DNA of 64,000 nucleotides from Cristatella mucedo (GCA_009760855.2 WPIO01000016.1:6559001-6623000), one strand, 5' to 3'. Positions 11,972-29,829 are shown, counted from the first letter of the stretch. Made by a program: numbers and translations. The notes: generated by a model from the letters alone, not told the origin.

Positions 11972-12118
11972 TTCATTGATTCATTTGTATTGCGCCTTAA
12001 GAGAACTCAATCTCTATTCAGGCCCTTCAAATATGCCACTGGGTTCGAGCCCATGACCGTGGCCAGGCCATGGTCGGGGCCAGCACCTTAATCACTAGGC
12101 CGAACCAGCTTTGAGGAA
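11972..12118 (-). mobile_element. tRNA-derived SINE S2 with a LINE family 1 tail
   Basis: On the minus strand it has an A box-like CCTAGTGATTAAGGTGCTGG, then a B box-like GGCTCGAACCC. It then passes directly into the LINE family 1 3' end, TAGAGATTGAGTTCTC then TTAAGGCGCAATACAAATG. A second copy lies at 57655-57815. Confidence 0.7.
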
Positions 12119-12309
12119 CTCTTTTTAGTTTACAATACATTTCATTTCGGCACCCTTTAAATTAAAGGCGTCGTCGTTTGTCTAAATTGCTCTGCAAAAT
12201 ATGAACACTTGGATTTAACAGACAGTGAAGCCCAAAAACATTTATTCTATATAAAGGAAAGTATTAACAAATTAACCGCAACTACAATTTAAAGCATTTT
12301 TCTAAATAA

Positions 12310-12905
12310 TGAACTGAATGTTATAATAGTATCAACACACTTGATAAAACGCCCTCGGAGAATTCAATCTCTTTCTAGGTGCTTTACATTTGCTGCAAAG
12401 GAAACACAATCGAATACTGAATGGTAACATGCTCGATAATCAACAAGAATAGCATGGTTAGGGGTGACATACACAGGGTCATCATGCAGGTGTAGTTAGT
12501 GGCAGCATTCACAGTGTCAGCACGCATAAGCACATAGAGGACGAATCACAGGGAACCACTAAATGCTGTCCTAAATAGGTGCGTTTTTAATTTCCTTTAA
12601 TAGTCGTTAAGTCAGGGATATCGTGAAGGAAGTCGGGAGTGAGTTCCAGGCTTTAGGTGCATACGAACTAAAAGCAGGGTCTCCAAAGAATTTGAGGTTT
12701 GTACGAAGGATAGGTAAACAGTTAGATTCCAAAAAGTGGGTGGTACTATGCTTAGCCTGGTGGGGCAGTAGATCTGATAGATAGGCTGGAGCCAAAGAAT
12801 AAAGGGATCTAAGAGTGAGCGACAAGACCACGAAGTCAATGGGCGGCTTGACTGGGAGCCAGTGCAGGTAGGCAAGAAGCCGTGCGATGCGCCTTTTGTG
12901 GTGGA
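12310..12905 (-). mobile_element. LINE family 1 3'-end fragment
   Basis: The minus-strand frames read SLTLRSLYSLAPAYLSDLLP and FSSYAPKAWNSLPTS. The tail TTGATAAAACGCCCTCGGAG (reverse) lies at the left edge. It is 5'-truncated. Confidence 0.8.
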
Positions 12906-13950
12906 TGTTCCAAAGCGTGAATAAATTATAGACGCGCAGATTATAGACTGTGTGATGATGACGTGTGATTATAGACGTGCTCTACTCTCGGGGGTGGAAA
13001 CCGTGCTCATTGCTAACAGTTAAGCTGCCGATCTACCTTTAAAGCATATATCGATTGGTTCTGCCCATTAGCCTACTGTCTAGAAATTTCAGGAAAGGTC
13101 TAAAGGTCACTTCTAGAACTAAGAAAGAATTCATTCAGATGGGAGATGTTTTCAGCACAAACCCTGACCCAGCCCCGCCGATCCAGCCATCGGTGGTAAT
13201 TATAAAAATTAAATTTGCGCATTAAAGCTAGGATGATCCTAATAGCTTGCAAGCCGAAAGTACCTTTTTGATTTATTAGAAGAATAAGAAATCGCACATA
13301 AAAGTTAGGCTCTTCAATTCCTATTCGATGCAGCGACCGTAAACAGGGACCGTGTGTGACCACGCTAATTAAATATAAAACTAAGACCAATTTCAGAGTT
13401 AAAGATTGCGATTTCCTAATTAATTAAAGAATTCATAATAAATCTAACCATTTGGTAAATTTTTAGGTATACATCCTTGAGACCTACTGGACTAAAATGA
13501 TTTATTGATGTTAGCTGCCACCGGCCCAGGGTAACTGTCTCTTCCAGCAAGTAACGTCCCACCCAAGTGGTGGCTTTGTTGCTTAGAAGCCAATGCAGGA
13601 TAGCTTATCCTTATTAATAATGATAACAATCAATAATGATAATAATAATAATAATAGGTAGCTTGCATAGAGTCCTATAAAAACTAATTCCTTATACCGG
13701 TGCATCACAGCTCAAACCGTGAGAGAATCAATGACCAAAGGTTTAAGCCATGCACGGTATCATGCTTGGATAAGCGTGCGAAAGCACACAAGTAGTCTGC
13801 TCAGGCCTGTATGGTAAAGCACATAAGAAGAGACTCAGGACTTCTGATTAGTAGGACCTCTGGATAGTTGCGTTCACTTGAGCATGCAACGCTATAACGA
13901 TGCGGACGGCGCTCCAAAGATTCTGTGACAAGGAGTTGGCATCTGTTGTG
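12905..13950. other. Unrecognised DNA
   Basis: There is no gene or named repeat apart from a short ATA microsatellite near 13613-13657. Open frames are short and without recognisable motifs. Confidence 0.4.
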
Positions 13951-13959
13951 TGACTGTCT

Positions 13960-15225
13960 TCGGCGAGCCGAGCCATTGCCGTAGATTGCCATGCATTGCC
14001 CGAGATTGTACAAGCAAAATTGCTTAAAATGATGTGGTTGAATTTAACCAGTGTGCTTTGTAACACGAATGGAAAATTGGAGCATTGCGAAACCGATTTC
14101 AGCGAATTTTGCATCAGATTGCTGTAAATTGAGGTATTGGCCCGGGATATTGCAGTCAATTGCAGAGCATTGCTGCTGAATGATTGAGGCGATTGTAGTG
14201 AAATTGTGAAATTACACAATAACCAAAAATTAGAGCAACGTTTAATCACTGTTAGAGCTTAAAGTGTACGTATTCTGGTCGTTATTCGGCGGGTTGCCCT
14301 ACGTTGACGTACTGGCCGGGGGCAGTTGCAATCGATTGCAGTGCATTGCTGCAGAATGGCCGAGGCAATTGCAGGGAATTTATGCGAGTACACAATAACC
14401 GAAGAGTATAGCAGAGTGCAATCATAATTATAGCTTCTAGTTTACGCGTTCTGGTCGCTGTGTGGCGGATTTCGGTGGATTGCGGTATGGAACCGGGTCG
14501 TTGCAGTCGATTGCAATTCAATGCATTAGAACGCGTGTGCACAATGGAGCAAAATTTTGTGGATGCACTTTGAACTGAGTCTAGTCCTATATGCAATGTC
14601 AATTAGAGCTTCGCGATGGCGATTTGAGGACGATTTGCAGTGAAATAGAGTGAATTGTGGTGGTTTTCCAGGTCATTTCAGGCGATTGCCGCTCGTTGCC
14701 AGAGTGCGAGGTTGCAATTTTTTTTTATTTCTTGTGGTTGTACATACAGCACGGTCCAATTTAATATGCAATAAAAACTGGAGCTCGGCGAATTGTATTT
14801 CGATTTGTTATGCGGTGGATTGAAGTGGATTGCGGTATTGGCCCGGGCTACTGCAGTCGATTGCATTGCAGCACATTGCACAAGCACGGCCGCGCCAATG
14901 CAAGTGAATTTTTTGAATGCAATTGTCGCAGAGTGTGCCGTCTTATGCAATCAAAAAAGGAGCTTTTCTATCGGGATTTCTTTCGTTGCATGGAGGAATG
15001 CAGTGGATTGCGGTATTGGCCTGGGCCATTGTAATCTTATTTCAGTGGACTTGGTGAGAACTCGTGAGCGGAATCGCCCGAAATTTTCTAGGTACACTGT
15101 ACGCGTATGGTAATTTGATATTCCAGACTTTTTGGAGCTGTTCGCAGCAGATTTGGGGTGGATTTGACCAGAACTAGAATGGATTGAGGTGGATTGGGGT
15201 CATCGTAGTACAGGCGTCCGGCGTC
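13960..15225 (+). repeat. Divergent tandem satellite, about 176-bp period, about 7 units
   Basis: The motif GGTATTGGCCCGGG followed by a GCAGTCGATTGCA-like stretch recurs with the CCCGGG position at about 14141, 14315, 14492, 14668, 14842 and 15020, a spacing of 174-178 bases. Weaker partial units extend it to about 13983 on the left and 15190 on the right. Units are strongly diverged. It fills most of the space between gene A's downstream LINEs and gene B's 5' region. Confidence 0.75.
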
Positions 15226-15234
15226 AAAGCTCAT

Positions 15235-15425
15235 AATAATAATAATAATAATAATGTAGTTGATAAAGCGCCCTCAGAGAACTCAATTTCTTTCTAGGCG
15301 CTTTACATCTGCTGCAAAGGGAAATGCAATTAAATAGTAAGTAAAATCATGCTTGAAAAACAAACAAAATGAATAACATGGTTAGGGGTGACATGCACAG
15401 GGTCAGCATGCAAATGTGGTTAGCT
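15235..15425 (-). mobile_element. LINE family 1 3'-end fragment
   Basis: It begins at an ATA microsatellite (reverse of the ATT tail), followed by TTGATAAAGCGCCCTCAGAG and the LINE tail. It is only about 190 bases long. Confidence 0.8.
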
Positions 15426-15680
15426 CATTTGCATAAGTGTGCAGCGACATGAAATTTTTTGTGGACAGATACATTCGAACGTGTGAGTGGTATAATAAAC
15501 CTTCGGTGTTGGTACCGTGCCGCGTGTTCCGCGTGCTGTGCAAACCAAACGACACAATGCAACACAGCCGTCGGCACCAGTACCACAACTCACTAGTTTA
15601 GGCAATATTTATCTTCGTCGCGCCACGATCGCTCGCCCGAGCCCCTAAAACAGCCTCGGCTCGCTGGGAGCGGGCGCACG

Positions 15681-16090
15681 GTGATGGGAGTCACGTGATG
15701 ACCGAATACTCGTGCTGCATCATACTGCTCAGCCGGCTGCTAACCCTAGGTGAGTGAACAAACTCGCAGAACCATTGGGTGATAGCCGACCGCTACGGTT
15801 TAGCATCGGGTGACGAAGGCAACTGTGGTTGTTCGACTCGAGAAACCATCTACAACGCGGAGTGATGTGTATTAGAGAGCTGCATTAGTTGTCTCGAACG
15901 TTTAGGGTTCGCTCGACCGTGCTCAGACTTTGACTCAGTTTCAAGTTGGCCGCTCGACACCTCGCGCTTGTCGTAGCTAGGCTTGTTCGTGGGAAGTTTC
16001 CTTGTGAGCATCGGCCAGAGACGGGTGAGGTCAACGTGCGGCCTTGCGGTACAGAGGCTTGCGTAAGCGTGACTCAGCATTTTTCGGGTC
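15681..16090 (+). promoter_or_regulatory. Conserved 5' region of gene B with probable noncoding first exon
   Basis: This stretch aligns with 33700-34140 upstream of gene C. Shared parts include a CACGTG box (15692-15697), the GGCTGCTAACCCTAG block ending at 15749 next to GTGAGT, the CGCTACGG block and the TCGGCCAGAGA block near 16011. The AG|GTGAGT at 15749/15750 is a good splice donor. With the acceptor just before the ATG at 20229 it implies an untranslated first exon and a first intron of about 4.5 kb. Start of transcription is not visible. That this is a promoter is inferred from position and conservation. Confidence 0.6.
15692..15697. promoter_or_regulatory. E-box (CACGTG) upstream of gene B
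   Basis: It lies in GTCACGTGA, a typical bHLH-zip (USF/MITF-type) palindrome. It is repeated at the aligned position 33721-33726 upstream of gene C. Binding is an inference. Confidence 0.5.
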
Positions 16091-16255
16091 CGCTCCTGCG
16101 GTGCCTGGAGGGCAGCGCCAGAGCGGCTCACGTTTCTATCGCATGTCGGCCAGAGAAAAAAAAGAGCTGCTGCTGCCGTCCGGTCTTCTCGTTCGCACGT
16201 GCGGACATCGAAAGCAACTTAAAGTGCAAGCGCACTCTAGAAACGCTCCAGCATG

Positions 16256-17205
16256 AAACCCGCTTGGTCCCGGTGGCCCAGTGGAGTTGCGTTCGGCGAC
16301 GATACGGGATGCTACGCAGCGAGAGAGAGAGCTACGCCATCGATTGCAAGTGGCCATTAGCCAGCCGATCGCTGCCTTCAGGAGCGTAGATTTAAAAGCT
16401 TGGAGAAGCACATTGCCCGGTGCTTCCGCCAAGCGACATCCAAGATGTAATCTGACACAAAACCACCATTATCCCGGTCCTGGGGCACTTTCGTAAAAGG
16501 GGCGGCAATGGCGCTCCCACTAGTCATTGGTGGGCGTCGCGTGGTACAAAGGTCAAGGCCTTTGTTTCCTGCGTATGGCCTGACCCTCTCATTTTCTTGA
16601 AAAGCCTTGTACGGTGCCGACGTCAATTTTTCTGAAGGTGAGTAATGGGGACGTAAGGTATAGCAACTGAGCTTGTGGAATATCACACTTGTATCAATTT
16701 GCTGGATTAAATCGTGCGTTCAGCCGTCTTTCAGCTAGCCGGCGTACGGTCTAGGCTCATCAAATGCCTAGGTGAGTGACCGCCGTAAGAGACGTGCTCC
16801 TGATACAGAATTAAATCTATGGCTGGTATTGCTATACGTTGCCTTATTTTTGGAATGCTACGGAGCCGACAGAGATTCGCATTTTCTTCCGCTTTGTTTT
16901 CGACGCGGCCTTTAGTTGCCTGTCTGTACAGCATTCTTGAGTGTCTGAAAACTTACAGTTGTAGCACTTGAGTGCAAGTGGTGCGGAGGTAAGAAAGTGT
17001 ACGCCCGGAAATAAGCATGGGTACCAGTCGGAATGTGTGAAAACCAGCCGTGTAGACAAAGTAGCGAGTTTTCTTTTTAAATGTAGACAGGTGTGGACTC
17101 GTGAGTCAGCATTTTTTTCATATCCTTCTATACGAGGTGCGAGCGAACCAAAGAATATCTCTTGGCATCACGCAAGAGGCCATTGTTTTAAGTATTCGGA
17201 TAGGG
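16256..17205 (+). repeat. Duplicated noncoding segment upstream of gene B (copy B)
   Basis: Counterpart of 1-905. Short open frames are not conserved in the other copy. It probably lies in the first intron of gene B. Confidence 0.7.
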
Positions 17206-17694
17206 TTCAGGGTTTAGGTTCACCCGTACGCACACTGAGGACAACTCACGGGGATTGAGCAAATGCTGTGAGGAGCAAGTGGGCTGTAAGCTTCTTTTTA
17301 CAAATCAAGGTAGGGCATGTCGTGCCGTCAATTGAGTGTGCATTCCAGTCTTTAGGAGTGTGCGAACTGAAAACACGGGCTGCAAGGGATCTGGGGTAGT
17401 TTAGAGACACAACTAAACCAGTAGAGTCAAAAGAGCAGTTGGGATCATGGATAGTGAGTTGACCAACTATTACAGATAGGTTGGCCGGAGAAAGAGAATC
17501 AACTGACCTAAAAGTATTGTGACAAAACTGTGAAGTGTATATGCTACTTGATGTGGAGCAATTCCAGCTCGGTGCGGAGTAGTGTCTTGTGGCAGCTGTG
17601 ACTTTCAAGACAGAAAAACGTAGCTGCAGAAACTGGCACCGACTGTAAATGCTCTTATGCACAGGCATACAACGTGGTACCTGTAAGTTAAGGA

Positions 17695-18440
17695 ATCTAA
17701 TCTGAAAAATAATTTTAATGCACTTGATAAACCACCCTCAGAGAGCTCAATCTTTTTCTAGGCGCTTCACATCTGCTGCAAAGGAAACACGATCGAATGG
17801 TGAGTGGTATCATGCTTGATTAACAACATGAAAAACATGGTTAGGGGTGACATGCACACGGTCAGCATGCAAATGAGGTTAGTGGCAGCATGCATAAGCA
17901 CATAAAGGACGAATCACAGAGACCCACTAAATGCTGCCATTAATAAGTGCGTTTTTAATCTCTTTTAAATGTGGTCAAGTCAGATGGTGTCGCGACAAGA
18001 GTCGGGAGTGAGTTCCACGCTTGGGAGCACACGAACTAAATGCACGTTCTCCAAAGGATTTGAGGTTTGTACGAGGTGTAGGTAAACAGTTAGATTCCGA
18101 AAAGTGGGTGGTACAATGCTTGACCTGGTGGGTGAGTAGATCTGATAGGTAGGCTGGAGCCAAAGAATGAAGGGACTTAAAAGTGAGCAGATAAGCAACG
18201 AGAAAAGTAACAAATGTGCTATTTTACATGAAAGTGGCCATTTTTACATTAACGATGGCACTAGCTTCCAACCTTTGGCTACCCAGGTGCCAAAGAATAT
18301 CTCCTTGCAATGCACACAATGCACATCTTTGATACCAACATGCCCGCTACACTCCAAGACAATGTTGCAGCTAATATAAAGCAGCTACAAAGAGATTTGA
18401 GTTCTCTGAGGGCGCTTTGTCGCGTGTATTATTATTCCTT
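17695..18440 (-). mobile_element. LINE family 1 insertion inside the older LINE, copy B only
   Basis: Its left part (17700-18180, minus strand) has the reverse tail CACTTGATAAACCACCCTCA and frames reading MAPAYLSDLLTHQVKH. The right part ends at 18385-18440 with a second family tail in the opposite orientation, AAAGAGATTTGAGTTCTCTG. The inserted block is therefore flanked by inverted LINE tails. Confidence 0.7.
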
Positions 18441-18580
18441 TTGTTTTTAAGATGGCAGACTGATGGCCTACATCAAGGAAGATTTGAAAAAAGCTTCTCT
18501 TAAAAGCCTTACATTTTTACACTGTGCCTGCATAACTCTGGTGAAATGAAAGGGCATGAGTTGAGCACTCGGAGTGTCAG

Positions 18581-18722
18581 ACCCACCACTGCCCCCTGAC
18601 CTACCACTGCCCCCTGACCTACCACTGCCCCCTGACCTACCACTGCCCCTGACCTACTACTGCCCCCTGACCTACCACTGCCCCCTGACCTGCCACTGCC
18701 CCCTGACCTACCACTGCCATCT
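18581..18722 (+). repeat. 18-base minisatellite
   Basis: About 7.5 copies of CTGACCTACCACTGCCCC, with small changes such as one copy reading CTACTACTG. It is absent from the matching place in copy A. Confidence 0.9.
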
Positions 18723-18989
18723 TTCGATAGGGCACTTAGTAGCAGGAGACCCAGATCGTGTGCAGATGCTACTGGAGATATACAGGCCATGCCTAGTTTT
18801 AGAGATTGGCATTCCAGTTTCTGAGTAAGTGTAGGTTTATCAGTAACCATTATGCTCTTCATCCTAGTTTGAGGGTTAGGCTTTCCCATTTTTAGTAAGT
18901 TGGTCTACTCATGTCTGCTAAGCTAGGTTGATCTTATTCGAATTTAGGAAAGTTTGTTGCCATTCAAGTGTTAATTTTTCTTTCGTGAC

Positions 18990-19745
18990 TGGAGTTGACA
19001 GCCACCTAGCCCTGCTCACACGGAACTTCTTAGCCGAGTAGCTTCAAACTTGTTGAATATCTGCTGTTAAACCCCCTGCATGTGCAAGCTAGCGCTTGCA
19101 TGGCAGCATTGATAACTGCAAATAGTGTGCTGATACGTGTGCTTCAGAGTTGTAAGATTGCGTTATATTGTCCCCAGGTGCCCCAGTTCCCATCTAAATT
19201 AGCACGTGTTGTTGGAGTCCCAATGGCGATCACTGTAGACCACTGATCTGGCACAATGGTTTGGCCGGAGTCCTTCAGCCATCCTGTCCGCACTGGAGCC
19301 GATGTATTTGTGTGGTTGAACTGTTATTCCTCTGCCTTCCGGTGCCTTGTTGCAGTTACAAATGCCCAGAGTAAAGGAAAGGTTGACTGATTCTATAGCC
19401 TAATTTATGTAGCAGGCAGATGAGCCATTACGGGTATCACCCCCTTGGAGTTGGCAATAAAGAATGTCCATCTGCATGAGTTCCAACCGTGAGCACCCTA
19501 CCCCAAGGCCGAGACCTAGGGGCAGAGGCATACGAATGTATGACCTGTCGGTTTTATTGTGGACAATAGGCTGGGCAGTTTGTACCGCCTGACCCATTAG
19601 TATTTATGCGATCGACTCTTATAAATAACCAGTACTGTGTGTCATGCCCCATCATTTTGGCAGCTCTTAGTGGCTGCATGTTTGCTGTGAAAGCTCTTAA
19701 TACTCAGATATATAAATAAAAATAAATATATAAGCATGTGTGCAC
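18990..19745. other. Noncoding DNA matching copy A
   Basis: It aligns with 2260-2760 and then 3570-3770, crossing the point where A carries an 0.8 kb LINE. No gene was seen. Confidence 0.5.
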
Positions 19746-19750
19746 GGGCA

Positions 19751-19862
<112 letters not shown>

Positions 19863-20228
19863 ACCTGTATACCAACATTTGCTAAGAGATGCATCTGTAC
19901 CTCTTGCTAAGCTTTGTGATGGTTCGTGGAGATTGATTAGCCTCCTGATCTTGGAGACGTGGGGCGGTTGATGTTCTTGTGAGCTGCTTTGGCAATGATG
20001 ATATGGATAGCTCTGGAAAAGACGCATTGCACTGGACCAGGAAGTCGCTTTGATATTTTTACCACAGCCTTTTTATAATGGCATTGGCTGTGCTTCGTAA
20101 GTATAACAGGTGCTGTTTGGCCTTGTTCGACAAGCTACTGGGAGTAGCCAGCCATTCTGTGAGTCAAGTTCTTATGCTTACATCCTGTTCAAGACTACCT
20201 TGTGGCCTACCCCTGATGCAGGGCAAGA

Positions 20229-25769
<5,541 letters not shown>

Positions 25770-26110
25770 TCGGTGCAGCAGAGCTGCCTTGTCCTCGTGA
25801 CCACTGCTGGCTGCTCCCATCAGCTGAGTTTGCTGTTTGCCAGCGTTCGTCGTCAGGGCTGACATAGCTTCTCTAACCTTAATTACTGATGATGCAAGGG
25901 TACTAAGTTCTAATGTTACAATCAAAGTTTTAGTTTCTTTGCATTACTAAGCATGAAACTTTCTCTGAAGCTGCTCCTATAACAATCATCGCAGAATGAC
26001 CAATTGTCTAGTTTTATTCACTTCATTTGATCATATTGTATCAGCTCTGCTTGTGGACTCAATTAACTTGTTCAATTGTTTACTCATCATTTACTTGGAG
26101 ACGTTGCAAA
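25770..26110 (+). other. 3' flank of gene B
   Basis: It matches the 3' flank of gene A. No clear poly(A) signal was found close to the stop. Confidence 0.45.
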
Positions 26111-26114
26111 ACAT

Positions 26115-26610
26115 AATAATAATAACTTCTATAGCACCTTAAGAGAACTACATGTCTTGCAAGCACTTTACAAATGCTGCAAACGAAGCATGTTAAGTGG
26201 TTTTTGTTTACTTGCGTAGTATCAGCATACATACAGTGTAACCACACAAATGACGATTTTACCCAGCAAATGCTGTGAGGAAGAGGTGCATTTTCAGCTT
26301 TTTTTTTAAATATCTGGGGATGTCATGACTTCATTCGGGAGGTAGTTCCAATCTTTGGGAGCGAACAAACTACAGGCACAGTCTCTAAAGGATTCGAGGT
26401 CGGTTTGAGGTACAGCTAAATGGCTTAAGTCAAAATAGCAGGTGGTACAATGCAAAGCCTGATAAAGAAGAATTTCAGATGGGTTAGCCGGAGCAAGAGA
26501 ACAGTGAGATCTAAAAGTGACTGATAAGATGCCGGAGCAAGAGAACAGTGAGATCTAAAAGTGACTGATAAGATCTCGAAGTGCTAGACCGGGTATTGAT
26601 TGGTCTACGT
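26115..26610 (-). mobile_element. LINE family 1 fragment at the same site as in copy A
   Basis: The reverse tail, AATAATAATAACTTCTATAG then CACCTTAAGAGAAC, lies just after sequence shared with 9800-9850. It contains a perfect tandem duplication of 44 bases near 26489-26576 that starts GCCGGAGCAAGAGAACAGTG. Confidence 0.7.
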
Positions 26611-27340
26611 GAAACTAGACTCTTGCCTCGCAGGCAGTGTTGTGGCATTCCGATTAAATTAAGTGCTGTCTATACAATTTTCATGATGTGTTCTCATTGT
26701 ATATGCTGCATAATGAACGAATAGCGCCAAAGATGTTGATAGCTTTTGCACTGCCCGTGTGAACGCTGGTTGGATAAGAAGAGAGCAGGAAAAAAAGCAG
26801 CGATCCACTACATAGAAAGTCCGACATCATTCTGCTTTAAGCCGTGACCAGCAGCAGTAGCATTAGTTACAACATGTTCTATCCGTTATTCGATCAATTA
26901 AAGCACTAAACGTGTCGTCCTAGCTGTGCTTCCTATCTGATGGTCTGTCAGAGGAAAGACACTGTTACCCGAAGATATTACCAGAGATAGTTATTTCCTG
27001 CCAACCCCATCTTAATATAAATGGAGCAAACAATCAAAGGATGTCAGGGTGAAAAGCATGACATCAAAGCACGACACCTCAAAGAGGCTATCCTAACAAT
27101 CCAAAGTGAATGTCCGCTGGCTTTTTGAATATTATGAAATAACTATGAACTTCGATGGCCATGTACAAGTAAAAGTAGCATTTTATGTTCGTATTTGATA
27201 TCCAGAAGCATGACGTAAATGTCGGTCTATCGGCTAAAATAAATTCCCTGACTAAGATTACATACATGTTATTCTTCACTAATGCTTAGACTTCATGCTG
27301 CTCTATCAACTATCAAAACAAATGTGTCACCAGCTATCCG
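26610..27340. other. Unrecognised DNA
   Basis: AT-rich, with no gene or repeat recognised. Confidence 0.4.
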
Positions 27341-27560
27341 GGCAGTATTCAAAGAGGCTGTTATTAGGCCACTCATTAAGAAGGTAACACTAGGCCAGGA
27401 CAATTTTAGAAAATATTGTCAGGTCTCCCTACTGACGTTCCTGCCGCAAAAACATACATGAGTATATGTTGTCTAGCTAAACTATACTCGAATGTCAGAA
27501 CTTCAAAATCAAGGCAGTACGTTCCAGTCAAGGTTTCAAAGATTATCAAGCAAAGCAGTC
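27340..27560 (+). mobile_element. LINE family 1 reverse-transcriptase N-terminal fragment
   Basis: The plus strand reads a degraded FKEAVIRPLIKKVTLGQDNF, corresponding to FQKIVVGPLLKKATPKQESL in the better copy at 44080-46260. It is short and frame-broken. Confidence 0.6.
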
Positions 27561-28690
27561 AGCTCTGTTTTTGTTTATAACGAACTCACAGGAGTGGTGA
27601 ATAAGATGCTAAATCTCTTGTGTCTCTCTCCGGGGCTCAATACTGGTGATCTGAACTCCTTTTCGAGCAACTATCATCTTTCCTATGCATCACGGCACCG
27701 TAATGCAATGGCTTAGTCCCCTTGGAGTGACAGATTTCCAAACAATAATTTCAACAGCTAGCAGCCATTCAAAGAGCCTTTAAATCTTGGCTTCCTTGGA
27801 GAGCTAATTTTAAGTTCCCTTCAACGTGAAGCTCAGGCTCCAGCTCTTGCTGATTCAGAAACAGACTAAGCTTTCAGTTCTAGGGACATCATAACGTTTC
27901 ACTAACGCCAGAGAAAGGAGAGAAGGTTCGATCGGGTCGATGGCATGCAAAGAAAAGAACACAGGCTTAGCCCAAGCTGCGAAAAAAGCCTCAGCCTTTA
28001 AAGTCGGATGTGGAGTAGGGCATGGCTAACCTTACAGATGGGCCACCAGATACCATAAGTAGCCTGCATGTGCCAGAATTCTGCTCTTCCTGGCGTTCAT
28101 TCATCCTTGCCTTTCAGCCCTTTATAGTCTCTAAACTCAAGCAGCTTAAACCGGCATTAGCAAAAATCCTTGTAAAGTCACGATATGCCCGAATTAAATT
28201 TGCGAAGCTGAAAGTTTTTAAAAGCCAAGTTGTATTTACTATAATTTTTTAACATGCAACACTTATTTGGTTCTTCCACTATTTTTCTATCAACTTGACG
28301 CCAGTGATTTCGTAGCATATATTCGGGGCAATTATTTCTTTCCCCCCCCCCGAAGTCATTCCTATCAAATAGAGATGTAGTTCGAAAACGAATGGTTATA
28401 TTGTTAATTTTTGATATCACTACTTTGATTAAAGAAAGGGAGCACGTGGTTAGCTTAACTAATCCTGAAACCTTCGCTTAGCCCACATCCGTTCATTTGT
28501 TTTTACCTTTGTCACTTTCTTGCACCTCCATTTGTGTTTCAATGCACACGTGATTTGCTACTAGTGGTCTTGAACATGCAGCCACGATATGCATACAAAT
28601 TGAAAATTGAAATTATACAGCTTTCAATTTTCTCGGATACAGATGCCTTATATATTTAAATCAAACTTCTAAAACAGTGCATTTCTTCAT
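27560..28690. other. Unrecognised DNA
   Basis: No supported gene. A run of about ten C bases lies near 28342-28351. Confidence 0.4.
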
Positions 28691-28699
28691 AGAAATTGT

Positions 28700-28925
28700 T
28701 AGCCTGGGTCTTAGCTTAGGAGCTAAGCTGTTAGGCCTTCACGACCCAGGTCGTGGGTTCAAGTCCTGCAGTAGACGGTCCTTTTGGCTACTGCAAGCCG
28801 TAGTGACTACCGAAGTCGTTGGTTCGAGTCCTACTGGGAATGATACATTGTTGTCAACTGCAAGCGACAATGATGGCCGTAAAGGCTCTTATGTCGCCAT
28901 CAAATGAGGTTTTTAAATCAGCTAA
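28700..28925 (+). mobile_element. Dimeric tRNA-like SINE, family S1
   Basis: Two B box-like stretches occur in a row, GTGGGTTCAAGTCCTG near 28752 and TTGGTTCGAGTCCTA near 28819. They are followed by the S1-type tail AAGGCTCTTATGTCGCCATC and TTTTTAAATCAGCTAATG. It looks like one SINE joined to or inserted in another. Confidence 0.6.
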
Positions 28926-29829
28926 TGCTATTATTACAAGGAAATTACTGCAGTAATAAATTTGAAGAATTAACTTATACACGTTTGGCGAGAGTGAAAC
29001 CTCTGGGACTTCTGAAAGTGTAAGAAACATTCCAAGTTGAGTGACTTGCACGTGTTTATAATTTTGAACAAAGTTTCAAATGTTAACTATCAGAGTGCTT
29101 ATTTGATAGAAATCTTATTTTAGAGATCGTTAAACACAAAATTATTGGACTCGGCTGACGAATCAGTCGTTTGACTCCTGCATGCTCACTTAGATCCCAT
29201 GCATTACAAATTACATTCCGTGTAGGTTGATTTTCACTTGGATGGCAGCTACCTTTCTCATATTGAATGGCAACAAGACAAAATTAGTTTTTTTTTAATC
29301 CTTGTGCCTCTCAGAAGCGGGAAAACTTAACCTCAAAATTAGCTCGACTAGTTAATACCTCAAAATTAGCTCGACTAGTTAATATGATGCAGTCCTTCCA
29401 AGGTACTTTGATGTCATGTTTCAAAAAGACGTCATCTCCATAGTCGAGTATCTCCTCTTTGAACTTCACAGTATCCAGAGATTTGAAAGTGCTTAGAAAA
29501 TAGTACACTGGTCAAGTTAGTCCACGCACTTCCGATGTCTAGTCCTGACTTTCTTCTAGCTCTGATTGTCCGTGACTCAAGAAGCGACCGGTTATATCGA
29601 AATGTGGCATTGGGGCTTGCGAGATATTAATGTCTTATGAATATTTTGGATCTGTCTGGCAGGACTTCAGGTTTCGAGTGAAAGGAAAAGAAGCCACGGC
29701 TTCTCTCTCAGGTTTCGGGTGTAGACTAGAAAGAACACTTCGAAATTAGCTTGGTCGTACTTAAACCTAAACTTCTTAAATCGGATATGAAGTGTGCGCT
29801 TAACACGGAGTCTCTGTTGAAGTTTTTTG
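28926..29829. other. Unrecognised DNA
   Basis: AT-rich, with no gene recognised apart from the small tandem duplication. Confidence 0.4.
29330..29384 (+). repeat. 27-base tandem duplication
   Basis: Two adjacent copies of a unit containing CTCAAAATTAGCTCGACTAG. Confidence 0.9.

Larger units (their letters stand above)
17246..18990 (-). mobile_element. L2/CR1-like LINE fragment, family 3 (copy B), interrupted
   Basis: Counterpart of 1484-2260. The minus-strand frame at 17246-17668 reads TFRSVDSLSPANLS and VSLNYPRSLAARVFSSHTPK. The remainder resumes after an insertion, at about 18720-18990. Between them sit a family 1 LINE end (about 17695-18440) and an 18-base minisatellite, neither present in copy A. 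Confidence 0.7.

Noticed and set aside
13960-15225. Coding frames in the satellite region (for example at 14793-15113)
   Set aside because: The frames follow the tandem repeat rather than any protein family, and differ between units.
28745-28835. True tRNA gene
   Set aside because: B-box-like parts are doubled and no clean cloverleaf can be drawn; the tail matches SINE S1 copies at 1126 and 4487.
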